Source: Basidiobolus meristosporus CBS 931.73
Taxonomy: Eukaryota > Basidiobolomycota > Basidiobolomycetes > Basidiobolales > Basidiobolaceae
Length of the DNA stretch: 64,000 bases
Assembly (NCBI GenBank): GCA_002104905.1
Contig: MCFE01000329.1
Coordinates: forward strand, 1-64,000
Direction: 5' to 3'
Shown: piece by piece, positions 31,306-41,725 of the stretch
How positions within the stretch are numbered: position 1 is the stretch's first letter
Layout of the letters: every line of letters starts with the position of its first letter
Translations under genes and position numbers: made by a program
The notes under the pieces: generated by a model
The model's database searches: none
Seen by the model: the letters and a program-made list of their open reading frames with translations, nothing else
What the model was told of the DNA's origin: nothing

Positions 31306-33013
31306 TATTGTAAGAGTCTTGGAGATATTGGAAGTGATTGGGAGAACAACTAGATTATGATGTTTTCACTCAATGATTTATTGAATGTAAAAGTAGTATT
31401 TACACTTTTACATGGTCTTGGCATTACAGGCACATGGAATAGGTCTAGGAAGGTGCCAAGAATATGTGTGCAAAGCTTGGGGCTGCTTCAACAACTTATC
31501 TAATTTTCATGTTTGGTTACCTGATATTTCAGTGAAAATATTCCAAGTAAATTTCAACAAGGATGTTGGTCAGTATTCTCTGGGATTTGAAGGTAACAAT
31601 CTAAGTGACTAAGTTAGGTGAGTATTTAGGTGTAATTAAGAATTTTTACAACCCTCCCACTCAACAAAATGTTCATACTAACTAGTCCTAATTTTGACCC
31701 AAGATATTCATGCTTGTCTCTAGCTAATGGGTTGGTAAATATGTCTGCAATCATTTCATCTGTAGGACAGTAGGCTAAGTTAACTAAGCTATTCTCTATT
31801 GCTTCACATATAAAATGATGTCTAATATCTGTGTGCTTAGTTCTAGCATGAAAAGTTGGATTTCTACCTAATTGTAGGTATCTTTGATTATCTTGAAATA
31901 AAGTAATATGCATTTTTGGATGTAAGCCTAAGTCTTTAAAAAGCTTCCTTAGCCACATTGCTTCTTTTGTAGCTTCACAGGCTGCCATATACTCTGCCTC
32001 TATGGTAGCAAGTGCTACAATTGGTTGCTTTGTTGAATTTTGTGAAATTGCTCCTTTACAGTAAACAAAGGTGCATCCTGTTGTGGACCATCTGTCTTTG
32101 CAACTTCATCTCCAATCAATATCACAGTATCCCGCAAGATCCTGCTCAACTTTTTATATACATATCCTAAAAGCCTCTTTCTTGTAGCCACATTTTCATC
32201 CTCTCCTTCCACACTCAATAGTCAGATCCATTCAGCTTTTCCAATGGAGGGAAAAATTCCAGTAGCTGCAGTAGTAGACATCACAGAGAGCAACAGCTTG
32301 GGTCTCATAACCTGTTGTAAGAGTCTTGGAGATATTGGAAGTGATTTGGAGATCAAGTGGACAATATGGCACTTATTTAATGATTTATTGAATGTAAAAA
32401 TGGTATTATTACTTTTTCCTGGTCTTGGCATAACTGTTGTAAAAATTTGTAATTCCACCTAAATATTCACCAAATTTAGTCACTTAGATCATTACCCCCA
32501 AATCCTAGAGAATACTGACCAAATTCCTTGTTGGGATTTACTTAGAATATTTTCACCAAAATACCAGGTACCCAGAACATGAAAATTCACAAAGTTGTCC
32601 AAACAGCCCCAAACTTTGCACACATGTTCTTGGGACCTTCCTTAATCTATTCTACATGCTTGTAATGCCAAGACCAGGTAAAAGTATAAAAACTACTTTT
32701 ACATTCAATAAATCATCAAGTGAAAACCACATAACCTACTTGTTCTCACAATTACTTCCAATGTCTCCAAGACTCTTACAACAATAACAAGCATGAAGAA
32801 TAGATCTAGGAAGGTCTCAAACATATGTATGCAAGGTTTGGGGCAGTATGGACAACTCTGAGAATCATCATATTTTGGATACCTGATATTTGGAGAAAAT
32901 ATTCTTAGTAAATCCTAACAAGGATTTTAGTCAGTATTCTCTGAGACTTGAAGGTAATGATATAAGTGATTAAGTCAGGTGAATATTCAGGTGGAAATAC
33001 AAATTTTACAACA
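31306..33013 (-). mobile_element. Deleted copia family D element (D2)
   Basis: Two family D LTRs (31306-31652, and 32313-33013 minus a nested solo LTR) enclose only RNase H sequence (31626-32150) joined to the first gag codons (32160-32300). All of protease, integrase and RT is missing, so this is an internal-deletion derivative. The RNase H part has FQDNQRYLQLG, ARTKHTDIRHHF and MIADIFTNPLA. The primer site GGGTCTCATAACC (32300-32312) is the best match to the initiator tRNA anticodon arm in the window. It sits inside the oppositely oriented D3 pol. Confidence 0.85.
32435..32783 (+). repeat. Inverted solo LTR of family D inside the D2 LTR
   Basis: 349 bp, TGTTGTAAAAAT...CTCTTACAACA, opposite in orientation to the LTR it interrupts. 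Perfect target duplication ATAAC (32430-32434, 32784-32788). Confidence 0.93.
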
Positions 33014-34022
33014 AAAAATAGGGGCTTTAGCAGAATACTTTGTGATCCTACTCCATTTGTGGTATGGTATAGATACAGATCAAGTGCAGAGCATCTAAAA
33101 ATACTTGGGAGAACAGCACATGCCAAGAAACTGTCCCAACATCAGTCAAAATATGAGCCAAAAAGTGCTAAATGCATATTTTTGGGCTACTGCAAGGAAA
33201 GTAAAGCATACAGACTCTGCAATACCAAAGCAAGGAAGCTGATCAAGTCCAGGGATATGCTATTTGAAGAAAATTCTAAACCTGTACAAAGAATGATGTC
33301 AGATAATGACAAAAATATATACTCACATCCACTAATTGTTAGGAATGAGTCAGAGCAATGCAATGAAAAACCTTCTCACTCCAGTGGACTCAAAAGTTGC
33401 AGTTCAGCTTGGATCTGTGCCCAGGAATACCCCAGAAGTCATCATTGCTGTATTACAAGCCAGGAGATCCAACCATATCAGGAATAGCCCAAATAACCAT
33501 ATCATTGAGGGTACAAACTTAGCCTATGCTGTTTCAGTTCATGTGGATGGGCCCCAGAATGTTAAAGAGGCCCTAATCAGCGCTCAGACAAAATTCTGGA
33601 GATTTGCAATGACTGGGGAGTATCAGGCCCTGATTGAAGATCAAACTTGGGACTTGGTCAAATTACTAATCAAACAAAATGCAAATATAAGTTCTCATTC
33701 ATCAAATGGATGTAAAAACTGCATCTTTGAATGGAGAGCTTGATCATGGCATATATTTGATCCCACCTGAATGGCTCACTGAGCAAGATAGCCCCATTTG
33801 GTCTACAAGCTTAGAAAATATCTATATGATCTCAAACAGTTGCCAAGAGCCTGGATTTGCAAGATTGATTCTTATTTTACATTTGTTGAGTTTTCAAGGA
33901 GTACTACTGACTATGGTACTCACTATAAGCTGGATAGAGCAAGTCCAGCTCTATTAGCTCTATATGCGGATTATCTTATTGTAGCCACAAGCAACCAAGA
34001 AACCTGTAAAGGGACTAAATTC
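33014..34022 (+). pseudogene. Copia family D relic D3, last part (integrase end and RT)
   Basis: Resumes with CDPTPFVVWYRYRS, SKYEPKSAKCIFLGYC, KLIKSRDMLFEEN, then TNLAYAVSVH and TGEYQALIEDQTWDLVK, then a degraded RT with MDVKTASLNGEL, VYKLRKYLYDLKQLPRAW and LLALYADYLIVA. The last is the YVDDLIIA active site decayed to YADY. Several frame changes. It is cut by the family D LTR at 34023. Confidence 0.8.
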
Positions 34023-35530
34023 TGTTGCAATATACTGAGGAGTATTGGAAGTGATGTGGAGAACTAGAAGAATTGTATGTGATTCACTTGTAGATTTATT
34101 GATCAAAAGTATGGCATTGATACTTTTGATAAAGTAGAGCAAGCAAACATGTCAAGTGTGCTAAGGAAGGTCCCAAGAATATGTGTGCAAAGTTTGGGGG
34201 CTTTTGGACAACTTTGAGAAAGATCATAATCTGGATACCTGATAATTTGGTGAAAATATTCCAAGTAAATCTCAACAAGGATGTTAGTCAGTATTCTCTG
34301 AGATTTGAAGGTAATAATATAAGTGACAAAGTTAGGTGACCATTTAGGTGGTACTACAAACTTTCACAACACTCCCACTCAGTTGAATGTTCAAACTTAC
34401 AAGTCCCAATTTTGACCCAGATATTCAGATTTGTATCTAGCTATTGGTTTGGTCAATGTGTCTGCAATCATTTCATCTGTAGGACAGTACGCTGAGTTAA
34501 CCATGTTATTCTCTATAGATTCATGTATGAAATGTTACCTAATATCTATGTACTTAGTTCTAGCATAATTAGTTGGATTTCTGCCGTATTGTATATATCC
34601 TGCATTATTTTGAAATTAAGTAGTTGGCATTTTCTGATATCGGCCTAAATCTTTGAGTTGCTTTTGTAATCACATTGCTTTTTTTGTAGCTTTAAAGGCT
34701 GCCATATACTCTGCCTCTGTGGTGAAAAGTGCTGCGGTTGGTTGCTTTCTTGAATTCCATGAAATTGCTTCCTTACAGTAAAGAAAGGTGTATCCTGTGG
34801 TGGATCTTCTGTCTTCTAAATTCTGTCCCCAGTCAGCATCAGAGAATCCCACAAGATCATGCTCTGATCCTTATAGTAGTACCTTAAGGAGATATGAGCA
34901 GCTCTGTTTAGGTATCTAAAAATCCACTTAACTGCTATAATATGATCAGATCCATAGTTCTGATTGTGCTGGCTGACAACTCCTACTGAATATGAGATAT
35001 CTGGATATGATCCAAGCATGATATACACCAGACTGCCAACCATAGATTGATAAGGAAAGTCAGGGCCATCAGATGGCACTGAGCTCTCTTCACTTTGCTA
35101 AGTTTTGACCAAGTTAAGGTTGTCTCCATTGGGGTAGCTGCTGGTTTACAGACTTCCATGTGGTACTTCTTTAGTATATCTGAGTATACTTGACCTGACT
35201 TAGGGTGATAGTATGAGTACTTCTGTCTATGGAGAACTTAATCCCTAATTAGCAACTAAGTTCTCCTAAATCAGACATCTTGAACTCCTTAGATAGGCTG
35301 GATTTAGTGTCTTCCAATGTTTCTAGGTTATTGGCAGCTATAATAAGATCATCCACATATAGAGCTAATAGAGCTGGATTTGCTTTCTCTGGCTTACAGT
35401 ATATACTATAGTCAGCATTACTTCTTTTGAAACTCAAAGATTCCAAATAAGAATCTATCTTGCAATTCCAGGCTCTAGGTGATTGTGTGAGACCATATAT
35501 TGACTTTTTAAGCTTGCAGACCAAATGGGG
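34023..35530 (-). pseudogene. Copia family D element fragment D4 (3' LTR, RNase H, RT end)
   Basis: A 349-bp family D LTR (34023-34371), followed on the element's inner side by CTCCCACT (polypurine-tract complement) and decayed RNase H (34380-35079: DWGQNLEDRRSTTGYTF, SWNSRKQPTAAL, TTEAEYMAA). RT follows at 35249-35524, with LALYVDDLIIAANN intact. The rest of the element is absent. Confidence 0.78.
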
Positions 35531-35743
35531 GTTATCTTGGTCTTTATCCTTAAGTAGTAACTGAGTGCTTCTAAATTGGACACCTCAAACTCCTTGGGTA
35601 GGCTGTATTTGTTGTAATTATAAGTTGTCACCAAAATATTCATGCTAACTTAGTCACATAGATCTTATTGTTTGATTAGCATTGTGTCCTGACCAAATTT
35701 CATATAATTGCTAAATTACTTGTTGGGACTTACTTGGAATATT
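35531..35743. other. Scrambled copia D fragments
   Basis: A short repeat of the RT motif region near 35540-35640 is followed by a partial inverted LTR tail (ACTTAGTCACATAGATC..., CTTGTTGGGACTTACTTGGAATATT). It probably records earlier rearrangements before the complete D element inserted at 35744. Confidence 0.5.
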
Positions 35744-36093
35744 TGTTGTAAGAGTCTTGGAGATATTGGAAGTGATTTGGAGAACAAGTAGATTATGTGG
35801 TTTTCACTTAATGATTTATTGAATGTAAAAGTAATATTTGTACTTTTACCTGGTCTTGGCATTACAAACACATAGAATAGGTTGAGAAAGGTACCAAGAA
35901 CATGTGTGCAAAGTTTGGGGCTGTTTGGACAACTTTGAGAATTTTCATGTTCTGGGTACCTGGTATTTTAGTGAGAATATTCTGAGTAAATCCCAACAAG
36001 GAATTTTGGTCAGTATTCTCTAGGATTTGAAGGTGATGATCTAAGTGACTAAGTTAGGTGAATATTTAGGTGGAAATATGAACTTTTACAACA

Positions 36094-37371
36094 CTCCCAC
36101 TCTGCTAAATGTTCATACTGACTAGTCCTAATTTTGACCTAAGATATTCAACTTGTCTCTGGCTAATGGTTTGGTAAATATGTCTGCAATCATTTCATCT
36201 GTAGGACAGTAAACTAAGCTGACTAAGTTATTCTCTATAGCTTCACATATGAAATGATGTCTAATAGACTTGTTCAGTTGGATAGTGCCACATTGAGCCA
36301 TGAGTGCCAAGTGATGCCATAGTGTGCCAGAGAGGCCAATTGAGCCTCTACCTGGCCACAGAGTGTGAAACATAGCTCTGCATCTTCATGCAAAGCAGCC
36401 CCTGTGTTTCACCCAATGTGTCAGAGAAAATCCATTTTTTGACCTTTTTTTTTGGATCAATGTTGTGCAGGATGTGTTAGAGCACAAGCAGATTGAAGAT
36501 ATGCATCTGGTACTCAATACCCATGGCACTCTGAGTCTAGCTCCTGTAGCTTGTATCATGTCACAAAAATGAACGGCACTATCTTGGTCCACTGGTACTA
36601 TCTGGCACTATATTTAAATATTAGCCCTAAAGTAAGATCTATACAAAGCACTTATAGTGCCAGATAGTACCAGTGAACCAAGATAGTGCCGTTCATTTTT
36701 GTGACATGATACAAGCTACAGGAGCTAGACTCAGAGTGCCATGGGTATTGAGTACCAGATGCATATCTTCAGTTCTCCTGTGCTCTTACACATCCTGAGC
36801 TACTTTGATCCACAAAAAAAGGTCAAAAAATGGATTTTCTCCTGCGCAATGGGTGAAACACAGGGACTGCTTTACATGAAGATGCAGAGCTATGTTTCAC
36901 ACTTGGTGGCCAAGTATAGGCTCACGTGACCTCTCTGGCACACTATGGCATCATTTGGCACACATGGCTCAATGTGGCACTATCCAACGGAACAAGTCTA
37001 ATATCTAAATCTGTAAAAAGCTTTCTTAACCACATTGCTTCTTTTGTAGCTTCACAGGCTGCCATATACTCTGCCTCTGTGGTGGAAAGTGCTACAGTTG
37101 GTTGCTTTCTTGAATTCCATGAAATTGCTCCTTTACAGTAATGAAAGGTGTATCCTGTGGTGGATCTTCTGTCTTCTAAATTTTGTCCCCAATCAGCATC
37201 AGAGTATCCCACAAGATCCTGTTCTGAATCTTTATAAGTGTATCTTAAGCAGATATCAGCAGTTCCTTTTAGGTATCTAAAAATCCACTTAACTGCTGCA
37301 ATATGATCAGATCCATAGTTCTGATTATGTTGGCTGACAACTCCCACTGAATATGAGATATCTGGACGCAT
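36094..37371 (-). pseudogene. Copia D RNase H, split by foldback element
   Basis: The left part (36128-36265) reads HHFICEAIENNLVSLVYC and MIADIFTKPLA. The right part (37000-37371) reads SVGVVSQHNQNYG, DWGQNLEDRRSTTGYTF, SWNSRKQPTVAL and STTEAEYMAACEATK. The foldback copy lies between. Compared with D2 at 31867-31945, about 80-100 bp of RNase H (the DNQ...ARTKHTDI part) is also missing next to the insertion. A frameshift near 37372 separates it from RT. Confidence 0.85.
36266..36999. mobile_element. Palindromic foldback element, copy 2
   Basis: 734 bp, exactly the length of copy 1, with the same termini (AGACTTGTTC and complement), the same two-arm palindrome and the same spacer in opposite orientation (TATTTAAATATTAGCCC near 36611). 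Flanks AAT/AAT (36263-36265, 37000-37002) give a 3-bp target duplication. The arms carry repeated GTGCCA motifs. They differ from copy 1 at scattered bases and small indels, so the two are not a recent duplicate. No coding capacity beyond the chance frame. Confidence 0.88.
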
Positions 37372-38728
37372 TCAAGCATGATATACATCAGGCTGCTGAC
37401 CATAGAGTGATAAGAAAAGTCAGGGCTTTCAGATGGCACCAAGCTCTCTTGATTTGATTGAGTTTTGACCAAGTTAAGGTTTGTCTCCATTGGGGTAGCT
37501 GCTGGTTTACAGTCTTCCATTTGGTACTTCTTTAGTATATCTTGAATATACTTGGATTGACTTAGGGTGATAGTCTGGGTACTTCTGTCTATGGAGAGCT
37601 TAATCCCTAAGTAGTAACTAAGTTCTCCTAGATCAGACATCTTGAACTCCTTAGATAGGCTGGATTTAGTCTCTTCCAATGTTTCTAGGTTATTAGCAGC
37701 TATAATAAGATCATCCACATATAGAGCTAATAGAGCTGGATTTGCTCTATCTGGCTTATAGTATATACTATAGTCAGCATTTCTTCTTTTGAAGCTCAAA
37801 GATTCCAAATAAGAATCTATCTTGCAATTCCAAGCTCTAGGTGATTGTGTGAGACCATATAGTGACTTTTTAAGCTTGCAGACCAAATGGGGGTTATCTT
37901 GGTCAACAAACCCATCAGGCTGGTCCATATACACGTCCTCATCAAGTTCCCCATTCAAAAATGCAGTTTTTACATGCATTTGATGAATAAAAAACTTATA
38001 TTCAGCTGCAATAGCCAATATTAATCTGATGGAATTAAACTTGGCTACCAGTGCAAAGGTCTCAGTATAGTCAAGTCCTTTTGTTTGAGAGTATCCTTTG
38101 GCTACAAGTCTTGCTTTGTATCTTTCAATTGTGCCATCAGCCTTGTATTTTATCATGAAGACCCATCTGCATCCAATTGGTTTTTGATCAATTGGTAATT
38201 TGACTAAGTCCCAAGTTTGATTTTCCATCAGGGCCTGATATTCCTCAGTCATTGCAGATCTCCAAAACTTTGTCTGAGGGCTATTTAGGGCCTCTTTTAC
38301 AGTCTGGGGTTCATCAATATGGACTGAATAGGCATAGGCTAAGTTTGTACCCTCATTGATATAGTAATTTAGGCTATACCTTGTCCAATTGGATCTCCAG
38401 GCATTTGATACTGGAATGATCACTTCTGGGATATTCCTGGGCCCTGATTCTGGCTGAATCACAGTTGTAGAGTCCTCTGGAGTGAAAAATTACTGTTGTT
38501 TTGCTCTGATTCAATCCTGACAATTGGTGGACTTGAGATCAAATTTTTGTCATCATCTGATGTCATTTTTTGTGAAAATTTTGAATTTTCATCAAACAAC
38601 ACATCCCTGGACTTGATCAGCTTCTTTGCTTTGGTATTGTAGAGTCTGTATGCCTTACTCTCATTGCAGTAGCCCAAAAATATGCATTTTACACTTTTTG
38701 GCTCAAATTTTGACTGATTTCCAGCCAA
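37269..38728 (-). pseudogene. Copia D reverse transcriptase and integrase C-terminus
   Basis: 38459-38728 is the end of integrase (SKFEPKSVKCIFLGYCNESK, KLIKSRDVLFDEN). A frame break near 38460 precedes a 397-codon open RT: MTEEYQALMENQTWDLVK, KPIGCRWVFMIK, KARLVAKGYSQTKGLDY, HVKTAFLNGELDE, SLYGLTQSPRAW and ALYVDDLIIAANN, followed by the copia-type SDLGELSYYLGI. The catalytic YVDD is intact. This is the best-preserved copia RT in the window. Confidence 0.9.
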
Positions 38729-38830
38729 TTTTTTGGTATATGCTGTACACCCAAATATTCTTAGATGTTCTGCACCTGGTCTGTATCCGTACCATACTTC
38801 AAATGGAGTAGAATCACAAAGTACTCTGCT

Positions 38831-39880
38831 TTAACTCCTATTTTTAAGGTATACAGCAGTGGCAACTGATTCCGCACAAAAATCATAGGATAATTTTTGA
38901 TCATGGATCATAGATCTTGCCATATCAATTATTGATCTGTTAGCACATTCTGCTACTCTATTTTGCTGTGGGGAGTATGGTACAGTAGTCTCTTGCTTTA
39001 TCCCATGAATTTTGCAGAAGTGGATGAAGAGTTTTGAGGTATATTCTCCACCATTGTCAGATCGTATATTCTTGATTTTTTCACCAGTTTCTCCCTCCAC
39101 CATGGCTTTAAACTCCCTGAACTTAGACAGAGCTTCTTCCTTTCTCTCCGTGAAGTAGACCCATGTGTATCTTGTATAATCATCAATGAAGGTGATTAAA
39201 TACTTCATCCTGCCCAAGGATAAATTTTGCATAGGTCCACACAGATCTGAGTGAATTAGATCTAATTTTTTCTTAGTTTTGATTAACCCAGAGCTCTTGA
39301 ATGGTTGTCTGGCTTGTTTCCCATATATGCAGGCTTCACAATGCTCCAAATTAGCTGGGGGATCAATTTTCACTCCAGAAATTAGCTGATCTTTGATCAT
39401 TTTACGCAAATGATCAAAATTGATGTATCCAAATCTCCTATGCCAAAGCACTGGTGTTTCTTCATTTAAGTTACTTATATTGGCTTCCAGATATGATGGA
39501 ATATAAGTCAACTTGTATAGATTCTGATCTCCAATGCCTGAAGCAATATGAGCACCATTTTGATCAGTGATCCTGCATCCAGAATTGTCAAAACTGAAAC
39601 TGAGTCCTTCTGCTGTGGCCTTGCTTACAGAGAGTAGGTTCTTGGCTATTTCTGGTATATAGAGTACTTCTTTAAAGGTCAGTATATGGCTTCCTTCACT
39701 GCTTCTAAGGTTTACTTGTATAGTTCCTTCTCCCACTGCATCAAGTGTTCTATTGTCACCCATGAAAACCTTCTTAATTGGAATTTCTTGATATTGGGTA
39801 AAAAGTTCTTTTTGGTGTGTAAAGTGTTGAGATGCTCCAGAGTCAATATACCATGTCTAAGAATCCTGGTTTGTGGTCAT
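38831..39880 (-). pseudogene. Copia D protease and integrase
   Basis: Near 39840-39860 the element strand reads WYIDSGASQHF, the copia protease motif, though a stop just upstream separates it from gag. The pre-integrase zinc segment (VLWHRRFGYINFDHL, LEHCEACIYGKQ) and the integrase core follow: LIHSDLCGPM (Asp), IRSDNGGEYTSKLF (Asp), YSPQQNRVAECANRS (Glu). The triad is intact. A TAA at 38831 ends the frame before the integrase C-terminus. Confidence 0.9.
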
Positions 39881-39937
39881 ATTTAGTGCAGATATGAATA
39901 GTCTACCTTCAGTTGTTGCAGCATTTCCATATTCATG

Positions 39938-40712
39938 CTACTTTTGCTGATTATCTTTCTTTTTGAGACACCGGTCTGATGTGTGTCCTTTCCTTTTGCA
40001 GTAGTTGCAAAATAGGTTGCTGTTGCCTTTGTAGTGTCTTGGGTACCTCCTTTGTTGGTTATCATTGCTTATTAAAGCATTTTCTTCTTCCTTCTTATTG
40101 GCACTTGATTTTCTTAATTCTTCATCCAGGAGCCTTCCATATATGTAATATAAGGTCAAGTCTTCAGTTCTGGACTCTAGGGCTGATACAAGGCCCTGAA
40201 ACTTGTCTGTCAAGCTATTCAGGATGGTAACTATCCCATCCTCATCAGTAGTTGGTATGCCCACAGATTCCATCTCATCTACCAGCAGGGTAATTCTGTC
40301 AATTAGATTTTTCATTTCTTCTCCTGGCAGCATCTTTGTAGTAAAGAATTTTTGTCTCAGATACATGTTCTTAGCAGCTGAACATGACTGGTAGGTGTCT
40401 TCTAATGCCTTCCAGGGATTCTTTGCTGTTTTTGCTCTTGAGCATTGAATTAGCAATTTGTCTTTAACATTAAGGCAAATGCAGTTAAAGGCACTTTGTT
40501 CTTTCTTCTGGTACTTCAAGGCTTCCTCTCCCATGTTTTTAGGAGGGCATTCTTCTCCCATAACAATATCCCAAAGGCCTCTTTCTTGTAGCAGCATCTT
40601 CATCTTCACCTTCCACACTTGGTAGTTAGAGCCATCCAACTTTTCAGCAGAGGGAAAAATTCCAGTAATAGCAGTAGTAGACATTGCAGAGAGTGACAGC
40701 TTGGGGCTCATA
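39938..40712 (-). pseudogene. Copia D Gag
   Basis: Open gag frame. The likely start is ATG at 40685 (MSTTAITGIFPSAEKLDG), but the frame is also open upstream through the primer site (ATG at 40712, MSPKLSLSAM) and into the LTR. Gag signatures are YQVWKVKMKMLLQERGLWD, NPWKALEDTYQSCSA and LTLLVDEMESVGIPT. The zinc knuckle FCNYCKRKGHTSDRC (CX2CX4HX4C) lies near 39975-40015. A stop after KKKDNQQK ends it before protease, so Gag alone could be made while Gag-Pol could not. Confidence 0.85.
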
Positions 40713-40715
40713 GCC

Positions 40716-41047
40716 TGTTGTAAGAGTCTTGGAGATATTGGAAGTGATTTGGAGAACAAGTAGATTATGTGGTTTTCACTTAATGATTTATTGAATGTAA
40801 AAGTAGTATTTATACTTTTACCTGGTCTTGGCATTACAAACACGTAGAATAGGTTAAGGAAGATCCCAAGAACATGTGTGCAAAGTTTGGGGCTGTTTGG
40901 ACAACGTATCTAATTTTCATATTCAGGGTAAATATTCTAAGTAAATCCCAACAAGGAATTTGGTCAGCATTCTCTAGGATTTGAAGGTAAAGATCTAAGT
41001 GACTAAGTTAGGTGAATGTTTAGGTGGAATTCCAAATTTTTACAACA
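40716..41047 (-). repeat. 5' LTR of copia D
   Basis: About 332 bp, TGTTGTAAGAG...TTTTTACAACA on the plus strand, shorter than other D LTRs (~349) by a deletion near 40920. Confidence 0.9.
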
Positions 41048-41720
41048 ATCCTTTCCAGGGGGACTAGGCCAACTAGCATTCATGTGCAGTTTGGTAATCA
41101 GCTTCTGATTACTTCCACCAAAAATTGCAACTGAAAATTTGAAGCAGAAACACCTGCTGAATACCACCAGAATGCCAGCTAAGTACCAGCTAAAAACCCA
41201 ATGAATTCCAACTTTGGGATATTTTGTAGGGTAATGTGGATGGCTCCTGAGATTTCACTCAAGATATTGATCTTTAATTCAAATTAATTAGTGAAAGTCA
41301 CACAGGAAGTAGTGCAAAGAATGTTGATTTTTACATGCATATGAGGAGTATTTGTACAAATTCAAACATAAATTTTGCTTATATGGTTTGGGTTGACATT
41401 CATGCATAACTTATTTTAATGCCCCCAAGTGCATACAATATCCTGGCCCTCTGCAAAATGGATATTGTATAATGACAATAGTACACACACAAATTGAATG
41501 GAATACATAGATTCATGGTGTAAAGTCAGCATTAATGCCCAAATGAGCCGTAATTTGAACATTGGAGAAATTTATAGTCAGGTGGCATATGATATTCACT
41601 TTATATAAATGAAGGCAAGTGAACAGGAGCAGCCATGGAAGTATAGCACAAAGCAATATATTACAGTTATCAAACACAGATTCATAAGCACAACACGTCA
41701 AATAACCCAGTCAAAAGCCA
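41048..41720. other. Non-coding boundary between transposon block and genes
   Basis: No LTR, transposon domain or gene recognised. AT-rich at 41270-41700. It probably contains the 3' untranslated region of the splicing-factor gene that ends at 41726 and the former target site of copia D. Confidence 0.5.
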
Positions 41721-41725
41721 CGTAA

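Larger units (their letters stand above)
35744..41047 (-). mobile_element. Ty1/copia retrotransposon, family D (nearly complete)
   Basis: About 5.3 kb on the minus strand. LTRs are 35744-36093 and 40716-41047 (the 5' LTR has an ~18-bp deletion). The polypurine tract read on the element strand is AGCAGAGTGGGAG, directly before the 3' LTR. The primer site GGGGCTCATAGCC (40703-40715) matches the initiator tRNA-Met anticodon arm. Domain order gag, protease, integrase, RT, RNase H is complete, and the RT active site YVDD is intact. A 734-bp foldback element (36266-36999) lies in RNase H. No exact target duplication (ATATT left, ATCCT right). Confidence 0.92.

Noticed and set aside
40703-40715. tRNA-Met gene suggested by the anticodon-arm-like sequence (also at 7887 and 32300)
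   Set aside because: Only the anticodon arm is matched; there are no acceptor or T arms, and position against LTRs identifies primer-binding sites.
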